Source: SLRI01 sp964576715 (GTDB taxonomy: Bacteria; Pseudomonadota; Alphaproteobacteria; Geminicoccales; Geminicoccaceae). From it: a stretch of 64,000 nucleotides of DNA. The notes below the pieces were generated by a model that saw nothing but the letters and a program-made list of their open reading frames with translations, ran no database searches and was not told where the DNA came from. Of this stretch, positions 8,984 through 17,207 are shown one piece after another. The DNA lies in the NCBI GenBank assembly GCA_964576715.1, contig CAZNWE010000006.1, forward strand, positions 23,196 to 87,195. Reading direction: 5' to 3'. The number at the start of each line of letters is the position of its first letter. The first letter of the stretch is position 1. A program made the translations under genes and the position numbers.

Positions 8984-10396
8984 ATGAGCGACTTGATCGA
9001 AGCGGATATCTGTGTGATCGGTGCCGGCTCCGGCGGGCTTTCGGTCGCCGCTGGAGCGGCCCAGCTGGGCGCGCCCACGGTGCTGATCGAGGCCGACCGG
9101 ATGGGCGGCGACTGTCTGAATGTCGGCTGCGTGCCGTCGAAGAGCCTGATCGCGGCGGCGAGGCACGCCCACGCGATGCGCCAGGGCGGCCCGTTCGGCG
9201 TGACCCCGGTCGAGCCCGAAATCGACATGAAAGCGGTCAAGCGGCACATCGACGAGGTGATCGCCGGGATCGCCCCGCACGACAGTGTGGAGCGCTTCGA
9301 GGGGCTGGGCGTGCGGGTGATCAAGGCCCGGGCCCGGTTCACGGGCCCAGCCGAGGTCGAGGCCGGCGGGCAGCGGATCAGGGCCAGGCGCTTTGTCGTC
9401 GCCACCGGCAGCCGGCCGGCGGTGCCGCCGGTGGAGGGGCTGGACGGGGTCCCCTTCTTCACCAACGAGACCATCTTCACCAACGACGTCATCCCCGAGC
9501 GTCTCATCGTCCTCGGCGGCGGGCCGATCGGCTGCGAGCTCGCCCAGGCCTATCGGCGGCTGGGTGCTCGGGTCACGATCCTCGATATCGGCCCGCTCCT
9601 GCCCAAGGACGACCCGGAGCTCGTGGCCGTGGCGCGCCGCAGCCTCGAGGACGACGGCGTCGAGATCCTGGATCGGATCGAGGTGGTGCGGGCCGAGCCG
9701 GGCCCCGCCCTGGTGATCCGCTCGGACGGCAAGGAGCGCCGCATCGCGGGCTCGCATCTTCTTGTGGCAACCGGGCGCCAGGCAAATGTCGACGATCTCG
9801 GGTTGGAGGCCGCCGGGATCGCCCACGACAAGCGCGGGATCACCGTCACCGACGGCCTGAAGACGAGCAATCCCAAAGTCTACGCCATCGGCGACGTTGC
9901 CGGTGGGCTGCAGTTCACCCACCTCGCGGGTTATCATGCCGGCCTGGTGATACGCAGCGCGCTCTTCCGTCTGCCGGTGAGGGCGAAACCGGAGACGGTT
10001 CCCTGGGTGACCTACACCGATCCCGAACTCGCGAGCGTCGGGCTGAGCGAGGCCGCGGCCAAGGCGCAGGGACTCGCACCCGAGGTGGTCCGCTGGCCCT
10101 TTGCCGAGAACGACCGGGCGCGGACCGAGCGGGCGACCGAGGGGCTGGTCAAGCTGGTGATCGGCAAGGGGCGAGTGCTGGGTGCCGGGATCGTGGGGGC
10201 ACATGCCGGCGAGCTGATCCTGCCCTGGGTGATGGCGGTGCAAGAGCGCGCCAAGGTTTCGACCATGGCGGGGCTGATCGCGCCCTACCCGACGCTCGGT
10301 GAAGCCGGCAAGCGCGCGGCCGGCGCCTATTTCACGCCCCGCCTGTTCAGCGCGAGAACACAGAAGCTGGTCAGTTTCCTGCGGTGGTTCGGATGA
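8984..10396 (+). CDS. FAD-dependent pyridine nucleotide-disulfide oxidoreductase (mercuric reductase-like)
   Basis: A 470-residue flavoprotein with the FAD-binding ICVIGAGSGGLSVA, the redox-active disulfide GGDCLNVGCVPSKSL near residues 42-56, a second nucleotide-binding LIVLGGGPIGCELAQA and the FAD motif VYAIGDVAGG. In dihydrolipoamide dehydrogenases the C-terminal active site reads HPTxxE; here it is YPTLGE, as in mercuric-reductase-like branches, so I do not call it LipDH. There is no N-terminal mercury-binding domain. Its stop overlaps the start of a TVP38/TMEM64 gene (ATGA), a pairing known in many bacteria, sometimes as a fusion. The electron acceptor is unknown. Confidence 0.85.
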   Translation: MSDLIEADICVIGAGSGGLSVAAGAAQLGAPTVLIEADRMGGDCLNVGCVPSKSLIAAARHAHAMRQGGPFGVTPVEPEIDMKAVKRHIDEVIAGIAPHDSVERFEGLGVRVIKARARFTGPAEVEAGGQRIRARRFVVATGSRPAVPPVEGLDGVPFFTNETIFTNDVIPERLIVLGGGPIGCELAQAYRRLGARVTILDIGPLLPKDDPELVAVARRSLEDDGVEILDRIEVVRAEPGPALVIRSDGKERRIAGSHLLVATGRQANVDDLGLEAAGIAHDKRGITVTDGLKTSNPKVYAIGDVAGGLQFTHLAGYHAGLVIRSALFRLPVRAKPETVPWVTYTDPELASVGLSEAAAKAQGLAPEVVRWPFAENDRARTERATEGLVKLVIGKGRVLGAGIVGAHAGELILPWVMAVQERAKVSTMAGLIAPYPTLGEAGKRAAGAYFTPRLFSARTQKLVSFLRWFG

Positions 10397-11148
10397 CGAC
10401 ATCGACCGATCGAGAGACCGGAGCCGCACCGCTGCCGAAGCCGAAGCCGCTCTGGCGACGCTTGCTGCCGCTCGGCATCCTCCTCTTGATCATCGGCCTC
10501 GCCTTCGCCTTGGATCTGCAGCGCTTTCTCGCCTTCGAAACGCTGCGCGAGCACGATCAGGCGCTGCGCGCGTTCGTCGCGGCACGGCCACTGCTCACCG
10601 CCCTCGGCTTCGTCCTCGCCTATGCCGCGGCGGTCGCCGTCTCGCTGCCCGGGGCGGCCTTTCTCACCATCGCCGGCGGCTTTCTCTTCGGCATCTGGCT
10701 CGGCACGCTGCTCGCCGTGACCGGTGCGACGACCGGTTCGATCGCCATCTTCCTGATCGCCAAGACCTCGCTCGGCGACGGGCTCAAGGAACGCGCCGGG
10801 CCCTGGCTCCTGCGCATGCAGGACGGCTTCAACGAGAACGCCTTGAGCTATCTCCTGGTCTTGCGGCTGATCCCGATTTTTCCGTTCTGGATGGTCAATA
10901 TCGTCCCGGCCCTTCTCGGCGTGAAGCTGCGCGACTATGCCCTGGCCACGTTCTTCGGCATCATGCCGGGCGGCTTCGTCTATGCGAGCGTCGGCAATGG
11001 CTTGGGGGCGGTCATCGAAGCCGGCGACGAGCCCGACCTCGGAATCATCCTCGAGCCCGCCATCTTGACCCCGATCGTCGGCCTCGCCTTGCTGGCGCTG
11101 TTGCCGGTCGGCTACCGTAAACTCAAGGGGCGCCGTCGCGACCGTTGA
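10393..11148 (+). CDS. TVP38/TMEM64 (VTT/DedA-like) membrane protein, copy 1
   Basis: A 251-residue integral membrane protein starting at the ATG that overlaps the oxidoreductase stop. It contains the VTT-domain (formerly SNARE-associated) motif TIAGGFLFGIWLGTLLAVTG and GFNENALSYLLVLRLIPIFP, followed by NIVPALLGVKLRDY and PGGFVYASVGNGLGAVI. Members of this superfamily are linked to lipid scrambling or membrane homeostasis; the role here is unproven. Coupling to the flavoprotein suggests a membrane redox function (inference). Copy 2 lies 39 bp downstream. Confidence 0.88.
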   Translation: MTTSTDRETGAAPLPKPKPLWRRLLPLGILLLIIGLAFALDLQRFLAFETLREHDQALRAFVAARPLLTALGFVLAYAAAVAVSLPGAAFLTIAGGFLFGIWLGTLLAVTGATTGSIAIFLIAKTSLGDGLKERAGPWLLRMQDGFNENALSYLLVLRLIPIFPFWMVNIVPALLGVKLRDYALATFFGIMPGGFVYASVGNGLGAVIEAGDEPDLGIILEPAILTPIVGLALLALLPVGYRKLKGRRRDR

Positions 11149-11187
11149 ACGGCTGCTCGTGTCAGTGCGACTGGGCGGGCGGTTTCG

Positions 11188-11931
11188 ATGACGGAGGATA
11201 CGGGCGACGCGGCAAATCGGCGAGGCAAACGACGCTGGCGCCACTATCTGCCACTCGCCGCCCTGGTGGCTGCCAGTGCTTTGGCCTTTGCCTTCGACCT
11301 GCATCAGCTGCTCGGCTTCGAGACGCTGCAGCAGCACGATCAGGCGCTGCGCGAGGCGGTCGCCGACCGGCCGGTGCTGATGGCCGTGGGCTATGCCGTC
11401 GCCTATGCGCTGGTCGTTGCGACAGCCCTGCCGGCAGCCGTGCTGATGACGGTCGCCGGCGGCTATCTTTTCGGCACCTGGCTCGGCGGCAGCCTCGCCG
11501 TCACGGGGGCGACGATGGGGGCTGTCGGCGTTTTTCTCGTCGCCGGCACGTCCTTCGGGCGGCGGCTGGGCGCCGGCGCCGGCACGCGGCTCGGGCGGCT
11601 GCGCGCGGGCTTTCAAAAGAACGCCTTCCGCTATCTCTTCATCCTGCGGCTGCTGCCGGTGCTGCCCTTCCTGGTGGCCAGCATCGTGCCGGCGCTGCTC
11701 GGCGTCAGCCCTCGAGTTTTCATCCTGGCCACGGTTCTCGGGATGCTTCCCGGCAGCTTCGTTTATGCGAGCGTCGGCAATGGCCTGGGTGCCATCATCG
11801 CCGGCGGCGAGGAGCCCGATCTCGACCTCCTGCTCGAGCCCGAGATCCTCGGGCCGCTGCTGGCCCTGGCGGCACTCGCCCTGCTCCCAGTGATCTACAA
11901 GAAGGTGAAGGGCCGGCGCGATGTGCCTTGA
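11188..11931 (+). CDS. TVP38/TMEM64 (VTT/DedA-like) membrane protein, copy 2
   Basis: A 247-residue paralogue of the preceding gene, similar along the whole length: both share FETL..HDQALR, the AGG.LFG.WLG motif, LRL.P..PF, IVPALLGV and FVYASVGNGLGA at matching positions. Roughly half of all positions agree by eye, so this is an old tandem duplication rather than a recent one. Topology and family are as for copy 1. The charge pattern of the central loop differs (RRLGAGAGTRLGRLRAG here), which may reflect divergence of function. It ends 2 bp before the convergent accA gene. Confidence 0.88.
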   Translation: MTEDTGDAANRRGKRRWRHYLPLAALVAASALAFAFDLHQLLGFETLQQHDQALREAVADRPVLMAVGYAVAYALVVATALPAAVLMTVAGGYLFGTWLGGSLAVTGATMGAVGVFLVAGTSFGRRLGAGAGTRLGRLRAGFQKNAFRYLFILRLLPVLPFLVASIVPALLGVSPRVFILATVLGMLPGSFVYASVGNGLGAIIAGGEEPDLDLLLEPEILGPLLALAALALLPVIYKKVKGRRDVP

Positions 11932-11933
11932 GC

Positions 11934-12887
11934 CTATTCGAGCTCGCGGCCCATATGCAGGTATTTCTCGCGCCGCCGGTGGCGGATGTCGGCGGGGCTG
12001 ACGCCGTCCATGGCCTCGAGATGCCGCTCGATCGCATCCCCGACACTCTCGATCGTGGTCGACCGGCCGCGATGCGCCCCGCCCAACGGCTCGGCGATGA
12101 TCTCGTCGATCAGCCCGAGTGCTAGCAGGTCCTGCGCCGTCAGCTTCAGGGCTTCGGCTGCGGTCTCCGCCTGGCTGGCATTGCGCCAGAGGATGGCGGC
12201 ACAGCCCTCGGGCGAGATCACGGAATAGATGCTGTGCTCGAGCATCAAGACGCGGTCGGCGGTGGCAAGGGCGATGGCCCCGCCCGAGCCGCCCTCGCCG
12301 ACAATGACCGAGACGATCGGCACGGTGAGCTTGAGGCAGGTCTCGATCGACCGGGCGATGGCCTCGGCCTGGCCGCGCTCCTCGGCGCGGATGCCGGGAT
12401 GGGCGCCTGGCGTGTCGACCAGCGTCACCACCGGCAGCTTGAACCGCTCGGCGAGCATCATCAGCCGCACCGCCTTGCGGTAGCCCTCGGGCCGGGCCAT
12501 GCCGAAATTGTGGTGCACCCGGTCCTCGGTCTCGCGGCCCTTCTCGTGGCCCATCACGACCAGGGCCCGGCCGCGGAACCGGCCGAGCCCGCCCAGGATC
12601 GCATGGTCGTCACCGAAGCAGCGATCGCCGGCCAGGGGCGTGAAGTCGTCGATCAGCGCCTTGACGTAGTCGGTGAAGTGCGGCCGGTCGACATGCCGGG
12701 CGACTTGCGTCTTCTGCCAGGGCGTCAGCTTGCCATAGGTGTTGGAGAGCAGCTTCGCGGCCCGCCCTTCGAGCCGGGCGATCTCGTCCTCGAGATCGAG
12801 TTCGCTGCCGTCGGCGAGGTGCCGCAGTTCCTTGACCTTGCCTTCGAGCTCGGCGATCGGCTTCTCGAAGTCCAGCAGGCTGCTCAT
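11934..12887 (-). CDS. accA: acetyl-CoA carboxylase carboxyltransferase subunit alpha
   Basis: A 317-residue subunit of the acyl-CoA carboxylase that makes malonyl-CoA for fatty acid synthesis. It begins MSSLLDFEKPIAELEGKVKE and contains QVARHVDRPHFTDYVKAL, FNFGMARPEGYRKAVRLM-like and PVVTLVDTPGAHPGIRAEER, then VPIVSVIVGEGGSGGAIALA and MLEHSIYSVISPEGCAAILW, all diagnostic of AccA. It is the last gene of the minus-strand xerD, malyl-CoA-lyase-like, accA run, 25 bp after the lyase gene. The 3' end abuts the convergent TVP38 gene by only 2 bp. Confidence 0.95.
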   Translation of the reverse strand: MSSLLDFEKPIAELEGKVKELRHLADGSELDLEDEIARLEGRAAKLLSNTYGKLTPWQKTQVARHVDRPHFTDYVKALIDDFTPLAGDRCFGDDHAILGGLGRFRGRALVVMGHEKGRETEDRVHHNFGMARPEGYRKAVRLMMLAERFKLPVVTLVDTPGAHPGIRAEERGQAEAIARSIETCLKLTVPIVSVIVGEGGSGGAIALATADRVLMLEHSIYSVISPEGCAAILWRNASQAETAAEALKLTAQDLLALGLIDEIIAEPLGGAHRGRSTTIESVGDAIERHLEAMDGVSPADIRHRRREKYLHMGRELE

Positions 12888-12912
12888 GCGCCCCCCTCCA
12901 CTGCCGCACCGC

Positions 12913-13890
12913 TCAGGCGGCGGCGATCTGCTCGGCCTTCTTGACCAGCCCCTCGGCCTGCTTGATCGAGGCGGCGTCGATCAGCCGACCGTCGAGCGAC
13001 ACGGCACCCTGGCCTTCCCGGGTGGCCGCTGCCATGGCGTCGAGAATGCGCCGCGCCTTCTCCAGATCGGCCTCCGACGGGCTCATGAACCGATTGGCGA
13101 GGTCGATCTGCTTGGGGTGGATCGCCCATTTGCCCTCGCAGCCGAGCACCGCCGCCCGGTTGGCGTGCGCCTTGAACCCCTCGGGATCGGAGAAGTCGCC
13201 GAACGGGCCGTCGATCGGCCGCAATCCCTTGGCCCGTGCGGCGACCACCAGCCGGGCGATGGCGTAGTGCCACATGTCGCCCCAGTGGAAGTCGCGCTCC
13301 CGGTCCTCCGGCCCGCCGGTCAGCACGCCGTAATCGGGGTTAGGGCCGCCGATCATGGTGGTCCGGGCGCGCGTCGAGGCGGCATAGTCGGCAACGCCGA
13401 AATGCAGCGATTCGTTGCGCTTGCTGGCCCCGGCGATGGCCTCGACATTGGCCATGCCCAAGGCCGTCTCGATCAAGAGCTCGAAGCCGAGGCGCTTGGT
13501 TCGGCCCATCGCGTTCTCGACCTGGGTGACCAGCATGTCGACCGCATAGACGTCGGCGGCTGTGCCGACCTTGGGGATCATGATCAGGTCGAGCCGGTCG
13601 CCGCCCTGCTCGATCACATCGACGACGTCACGGTACATGTAGTGGGTGTCGAGGCCGTTGATCCGCACCGAGACCGTCTTCGTGCCCCAGTCGACCTCCT
13701 GCAGCGCCTGGATGACGTTCTTCCGGGCCTGCACCTTCCGGTCCGGGGCGACGGCGTCCTCGAGATCGAGGAAGACGACGTCGGCGTGCGATGCAGCGGC
13801 CTTCTCGAACATGTGCGGGCTCGAGCCCGGCACCGCGAGCTCGGAGCGATTGAGCCTCGGGACTGCCTGCTCGACGATGGTGAAGCTCAT
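12913..13890 (-). CDS. HpcH/HpaI-family CoA ester lyase, L-malyl-CoA/beta-methylmalyl-CoA lyase-like
   Basis: A 325-residue member of the citrate lyase beta-like family. The segments NRSELAVPGSSPHMFEKAAA, VVFLDLEDAVAPDRK, VSVRINGLDTHYMYRDVVD, QGGDRLDLIMIPKVGTAADV, PIDGPFGDFSDPEGFKAHA and GKWAIHPKQIDLAN track closely with Mcl1-type malyl-CoA lyase of Rhodobacter as I remember it. Those enzymes cleave malyl-CoA to acetyl-CoA and glyoxylate and beta-methylmalyl-CoA to propionyl-CoA and glyoxylate (ethylmalonyl-CoA and related pathways); Mcl2-type malyl-CoA thioesterase is the alternative. The ATG overlaps the xerD stop (ATGA). Location next to accA suggests shared acyl-CoA metabolism, but no other pathway gene is nearby. 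Confidence 0.8.
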   Translation of the reverse strand: MSFTIVEQAVPRLNRSELAVPGSSPHMFEKAAASHADVVFLDLEDAVAPDRKVQARKNVIQALQEVDWGTKTVSVRINGLDTHYMYRDVVDVIEQGGDRLDLIMIPKVGTAADVYAVDMLVTQVENAMGRTKRLGFELLIETALGMANVEAIAGASKRNESLHFGVADYAASTRARTTMIGGPNPDYGVLTGGPEDRERDFHWGDMWHYAIARLVVAARAKGLRPIDGPFGDFSDPEGFKAHANRAAVLGCEGKWAIHPKQIDLANRFMSPSEADLEKARRILDAMAAATREGQGAVSLDGRLIDAASIKQAEGLVKKAEQIAAA

Positions 13891-14855
13891 GACTGTCGTT
13901 TCCTTCCGGCAGGATCCGTTTTCTCGGGCATTTTGCTGCGATGCAGCATGCTCTGCCCCGGATCGCCACGCTGGGCAAGTGGGTGGTATGTCGCGACCAC
14001 CGCCTCCAGACGCTCGGGCTGCAAATGCGTGTAGATCTGCGTCGTCGCGATGTCGGCATGGCCGAGCATCGCTTGGACGGTTCTGAGATCAGCGCCGTTC
14101 GCCAGGAGATGGCTGGCAAACGCGTGTCTTAGCACATGCGGGGACAAACGTAACGGATCGATGCCGGCTGCCGTCGCGAGATCGTGAAGCAGTTGCGCCA
14201 CGCGCTGCCGGGTCAGATGCCCATGGCGGCCGCGCGACGGGAACAGCCAGGGCCGCTGCACCGGGGCGAGGTTCAGGGTGGCACGGTGCTCGAGCCAGCG
14301 GTCGAGCGCCCCCTGCGCGTGCCCGCCGATCGGCACCAGCCGTTCCTTGTCGCCCTTGCCGCGCACCCGCAGGCTGCGCCGGTCGGCAGCGATGGCGGCC
14401 AGCGGCAGGCCGACCAGTTCGCTGATCCGCAGCCCGCTCGCATAGAGCAGCTCCAAGATCGCCAGCAAGCGGTGGCCGTCGGCACCGGGTCGTGCCGCTG
14501 CCGCCTCGATCAGGCGGACGACCTCGGCCTCGCTGAGGTAGCGCGGCAGTCGGCGCTGCGGCCGCGGCCGGTCGAGATGCAAGGACGGATCGTCCGGCCG
14601 CACCCGCTCGAGGTAGAGAAAGCGGCAATACTGGCGCAGTGCCGAGAGCTTGCGCGCGATCGTCGCACTCTTCAGCCCCTGGCCGTCGAGCGCGGCGAGC
14701 CAGGCGCGCAGCTCTTCGCTGCTCGCCGCCTCGAGCGACCGCCCGCGGGCCTCGAGGAAGCCTGCGGCATCGGCGAGGTCACGGGCATAGGCGGCCAGCG
14801 TGTGGCGGCTGGCACCGCGCTCGACTGCGAGCATCTCGAGAAAGGGTTCGCGCAT
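13887..14855 (-). CDS. xerD: site-specific tyrosine recombinase XerD
   Basis: A 322-residue tyrosine recombinase of housekeeping type. It has the N-terminal SAM-like domain (FLEMLAVERGASRHTLAAYA), a catalytic Arg in YASGLRISELVGL, LRVRGKGDKERLVPIG, the HxxR motif in LSPHVLRHAFASHLLANGAD, LGHADIATTQIYTH with the conserved His, and the nucleophilic Tyr inside IYTH. Length and motifs match XerD, which with XerC resolves chromosome dimers at dif. The gene order (small membrane protein, xerD, accA, opposite aroK) is an alphaproteobacterial neighbourhood, so this is not a phage integrase. The C-terminus is extended by about 25 basic residues. Confidence 0.92.
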   Translation of the reverse strand: MREPFLEMLAVERGASRHTLAAYARDLADAAGFLEARGRSLEAASSEELRAWLAALDGQGLKSATIARKLSALRQYCRFLYLERVRPDDPSLHLDRPRPQRRLPRYLSEAEVVRLIEAAAARPGADGHRLLAILELLYASGLRISELVGLPLAAIAADRRSLRVRGKGDKERLVPIGGHAQGALDRWLEHRATLNLAPVQRPWLFPSRGRHGHLTRQRVAQLLHDLATAAGIDPLRLSPHVLRHAFASHLLANGADLRTVQAMLGHADIATTQIYTHLQPERLEAVVATYHPLAQRGDPGQSMLHRSKMPEKTDPAGRKRQS

Positions 14856-14925
14856 TGGTGGAATAGCCTTGTTCCCGGCGCGGTCGGCAAGTCCCTGACG
14901 GGCATAGCACGGCGACGGCGTCGGG

Positions 14926-15066
14926 TCAGCGCGGCAGCTGGGCGTCGGGAATCTCGACCTCGATCTGCTGGATCGGCGGCGGGCGGTCCCAGGTGGCGAG
15001 AAAGATCACCCCGCCGAGCACGACGACGAAGAGCAGGAGCAAGAGGACGCGGCGGGCGGTGGACAT
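14926..15066 (-). CDS. short single-pass membrane protein (conserved, unknown)
   Basis: A 46-residue protein: a basic start MSTARR, one transmembrane helix (VLLLLLFVVVLGGVIFLATW), then a short tail DRPPPIQQIEVEIPDAQLPR. Small proteins with this helix, a following TWDxPxP and a VEVxIPD-like tail occur at the same place, between aroK and xerD, in many alphaproteobacteria; I recognise the pattern but know no function. The start ATG at 15066 lacks a good ribosome binding site; a C-rich stretch, the complement of the G-repeat at 15086-15110, lies just upstream. Confidence 0.65.
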   Translation of the reverse strand: MSTARRVLLLLLFVVVLGGVIFLATWDRPPPIQQIEVEIPDAQLPR

Positions 15067-15085
15067 GCGACGGGTGCGGCCTTCA

Positions 15086-15110
15086 TTGGGGGTTGGGGGT
15101 TGGGGGTTGG
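15086..15110 (+). repeat. TTGGGGG tandem repeat, potential G-quadruplex
   Basis: Three full TTGGGGG heptamers plus a final TTGG lie in the 223 bp divergent region between the small membrane protein gene (start 15066) and aroK (start 15291). Three G5 tracts and one G2 tract with two-base loops could form an intramolecular G-quadruplex of at least two tetrads on the plus strand. On the minus strand the C-rich complement sits in the leader of the small protein gene. I have no evidence of function. Confidence 0.6.
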
Positions 15111-15234
15111 CGGCGGCAGCCGGCGAGGTCGGTGACCGGCAACTGCGGTGTCGACCGGCTCGGCATGCTGGCCGGCCAAGAGCAGGCTTGCCGCCCAAAG
15201 ACCGTCTCGCCTAGCTTGGTCGGGCACGAACGCG

Positions 15235-15263
15235 TTGACAGCTCTCTTACCCCTTGCAACTCC
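15235..15263 (+). promoter_or_regulatory. possible sigma-70 promoter of aroK
   Basis: A consensus TTGACA lies at 15235-15240, about 50 bp before the aroK start. The expected -10 position (about 15257-15263, CAACTCC) is a poor match to TATAAT, as often in GC-rich alphaproteobacteria, so only the -35 element is convincing. Confidence 0.35.
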
Positions 15264-15290
15264 GGGTTTCAACGGCAGGCCCTTTGTATC

Positions 15291-15908
15291 ATGTCCTCGT
15301 CTCCCTCGAAGGATGCTTCGCGACCGCTCAGCGTCGTCGGCGCCACACCCGTCCCGACCACCGGCCGGTGGCAGCTCGCCCGCCCGGTCGTGCTCGTCGG
15401 CCTGATGGGCGCCGGCAAGACCGCCGTCGGGCGCCAGCTTGCGGCGTTGCTCGACGTCGGCTTCGTCGACGCCGACGAGGCCATCGTCGAGGCCGCGAGC
15501 ATGAGCATCCCGGACATCTTCGAGGTCTATGGCGAAGCGGCGTTCCGCGATCTCGAGCGACGGGTTATCGCCCGGCTGATCGACGCGACGCCGGGTGTGC
15601 TGGCCCTCGGTGGCGGCGCCTTCGTCGATCCGAGGACCCGCGAGAAGCTGGCCGCGCGCACCGTGACCATCTGGCTCAAGGCCGATCTCGAGACGCTGGT
15701 CGCCCGGACCGCGCGCAAGCGGACCAGCCGGCCGCTCCTCCTGCAGGGCGAGCCGCGCGAGATCCTGGCCGACCTGATGGCCAGGCGCTACCCGATCTAC
15801 GCGCTCGCCGACCACACCGTGGTCACCGGCGACCAGCCGCTCGAACAGGTGGCCGGGGCGCTCGAGACCCTGCTCGTCGATGCGGGGCTGCTGCGCCATG
15901 TCGACTGA
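15291..15908 (+). CDS. aroK: shikimate kinase
   Basis: 205 residues. After a 30-residue leader comes VVLVGLMGAGKTAVGRQLA with the P-loop GLMGAGKT, then FVDADEAIVEAASMSIPDIF (shikimate-binding DxD region), YGEAAFRDLERRVI, VLALGGGAFVDPRTRE and RPLLLQGEPREIL (lid). It phosphorylates shikimate at the 3-hydroxyl, step five of chorismate synthesis. The ATG of aroB lies inside its last codons, so the two genes are translationally coupled. The N-terminal extension is longer than in E. coli AroK, as is usual in alphaproteobacteria. Confidence 0.93.
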   Translation: MSSSPSKDASRPLSVVGATPVPTTGRWQLARPVVLVGLMGAGKTAVGRQLAALLDVGFVDADEAIVEAASMSIPDIFEVYGEAAFRDLERRVIARLIDATPGVLALGGGAFVDPRTREKLAARTVTIWLKADLETLVARTARKRTSRPLLLQGEPREILADLMARRYPIYALADHTVVTGDQPLEQVAGALETLLVDAGLLRHVD

Positions 15909-17037
15909 CGCACGCGCGGCGGCCATGGCCACGGCACCGCTCGAGGTCCGGCTCGGCGAGCGCCACTACGCGGTCCACGTCGCGATCGGCCTGCTCGAGC
16001 GCGCCGGCTCGCTCCTCGCACCGCTGCTGCCCCGGCCGCTGGTGCTGCTCGTCACCGACACGCATGTGGCGCTGACCCCGCATCTGGCGCGGCTCGAGGC
16101 GTCGCTCGCCGCGGCCGACATCGAGGTCCGGCGGTTCGTCGTCGTCCCTGGCGAGGGCAGCAAGAGCCTGCCCGGCTACGCCCGGCTGGTCGAGGCGATG
16201 CTGGCGACCGGCATCGATCGCAAGACCACGGTGCTGGCCATGGGTGGCGGGGTGGTCGGCGACCTCGCCGGGTTCGCCGCCGCGACCTTGCTCAGGGGCC
16301 TACCCTTCGTGCAGGTGCCGACCAGCCTGCTGGCACAAGTCGACAGCTCGGTCGGCGGCAAGACCGGGATCAACTCGGCGCACGGCAAGAACCTGATTGG
16401 CGCCTTCCACCAGCCGGCGGCGGTGCTGATCGATGTGGCGGTGCTCGACCAGCTGCCGCAGCGCGAGCTCAAGGCCGGCTACGCCGAGGTGATCAAGCAC
16501 GCCTGCCTTGCCGATGCCGACTACTTCGCCTGGCTCGAACGGCATGCCGCAGCCCTGCTCGACGGTGACGCGGAGCTGCGGACGCAGGCGATCCGCTGGT
16601 CGGTGGCGATCAAGGCCGCCGTGGTCGCCGAGGACGAGCGCGAGACCACCGGGCGGCGGGCACTCTTGAACTTCGGCCACACCTTCGCCCACGCCTACGA
16701 AGCCATGACCGGCTATGGTGACCGACTCTTGCACGGCGAGGCGGTCGCACTCGGCATGGTCAAGGCGGCCCGGCTCGCGGCGGCGGCGGGCCTGGCACCG
16801 GCGGCCGATGCGGCGCGGCTCGAAGCACATCTCGACGGGCTCGGCATCGCCACCGAGCCGCACCGGCTGCTCAACCATGGTTTCCCCGTGGATGCGGTGC
16901 TCGAGGCCATGACCCGGGACAAGAAGGCCGAGGCCGGGGCGCTGCGCTTCGTGCTTTGGCGGGGCATCGGCGAGGCGTTCCTGAGCGGCGGGGTCGAGCC
17001 GTCCACCTTGCGCGCGATCCTCGCGGCCGACGCCTGA
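15898..17037 (+). CDS. aroB: 3-dehydroquinate synthase
   Basis: About 379 residues, converting DAHP to 3-dehydroquinate in the shikimate pathway with NAD and a divalent metal. Diagnostic stretches are VVPGEGSKSL, AMGGGVVGDLAGFAAATLLR, PTSLLAQVDSSVGGKTGIN, HGKNLIGAFHQPAAV, ELKAGYAEVIKHACL with the metal Glu, and LNFGHTFAHAYE and LLHGEAVALGMV with the metal histidines. The start at ATG 15898 overlaps the aroK stop; another in-frame ATG lies at 15925 just before the conserved region. Confidence 0.94.
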   Translation: MSTDARAAAMATAPLEVRLGERHYAVHVAIGLLERAGSLLAPLLPRPLVLLVTDTHVALTPHLARLEASLAAADIEVRRFVVVPGEGSKSLPGYARLVEAMLATGIDRKTTVLAMGGGVVGDLAGFAAATLLRGLPFVQVPTSLLAQVDSSVGGKTGINSAHGKNLIGAFHQPAAVLIDVAVLDQLPQRELKAGYAEVIKHACLADADYFAWLERHAAALLDGDAELRTQAIRWSVAIKAAVVAEDERETTGRRALLNFGHTFAHAYEAMTGYGDRLLHGEAVALGMVKAARLAAAAGLAPAADAARLEAHLDGLGIATEPHRLLNHGFPVDAVLEAMTRDKKAEAGALRFVLWRGIGEAFLSGGVEPSTLRAILAADA

Positions 17038-17207
17038 GCGGCCATCGAACCGTCGCCCGACTGCCACAGTTCCCCGCGAATGACGGGCAGCCGCGTCTCG
17101 GGAATAGGCGGTCTATTGTCCTCGCGGTTGCCTTGAGGTTGTTTCCCGCTGAAGAAAGCACAATCGGCGGTAAAAATGCCGGTCGGTTCGAGACGCGGGA
17201 GGGCGGA

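Noticed and set aside
8984..10396. Dihydrolipoamide dehydrogenase
   Set aside because: The C-terminal HPTxxE active-site motif reads YPTLGE and no 2-oxoacid dehydrogenase gene is near.
13887..14855. Tyrosine recombinase as the integrase of a mobile element
   Set aside because: Motifs, length and the neighbourhood with accA and aroK are those of housekeeping XerD. There is no tRNA target site, direct repeat or phage gene nearby.
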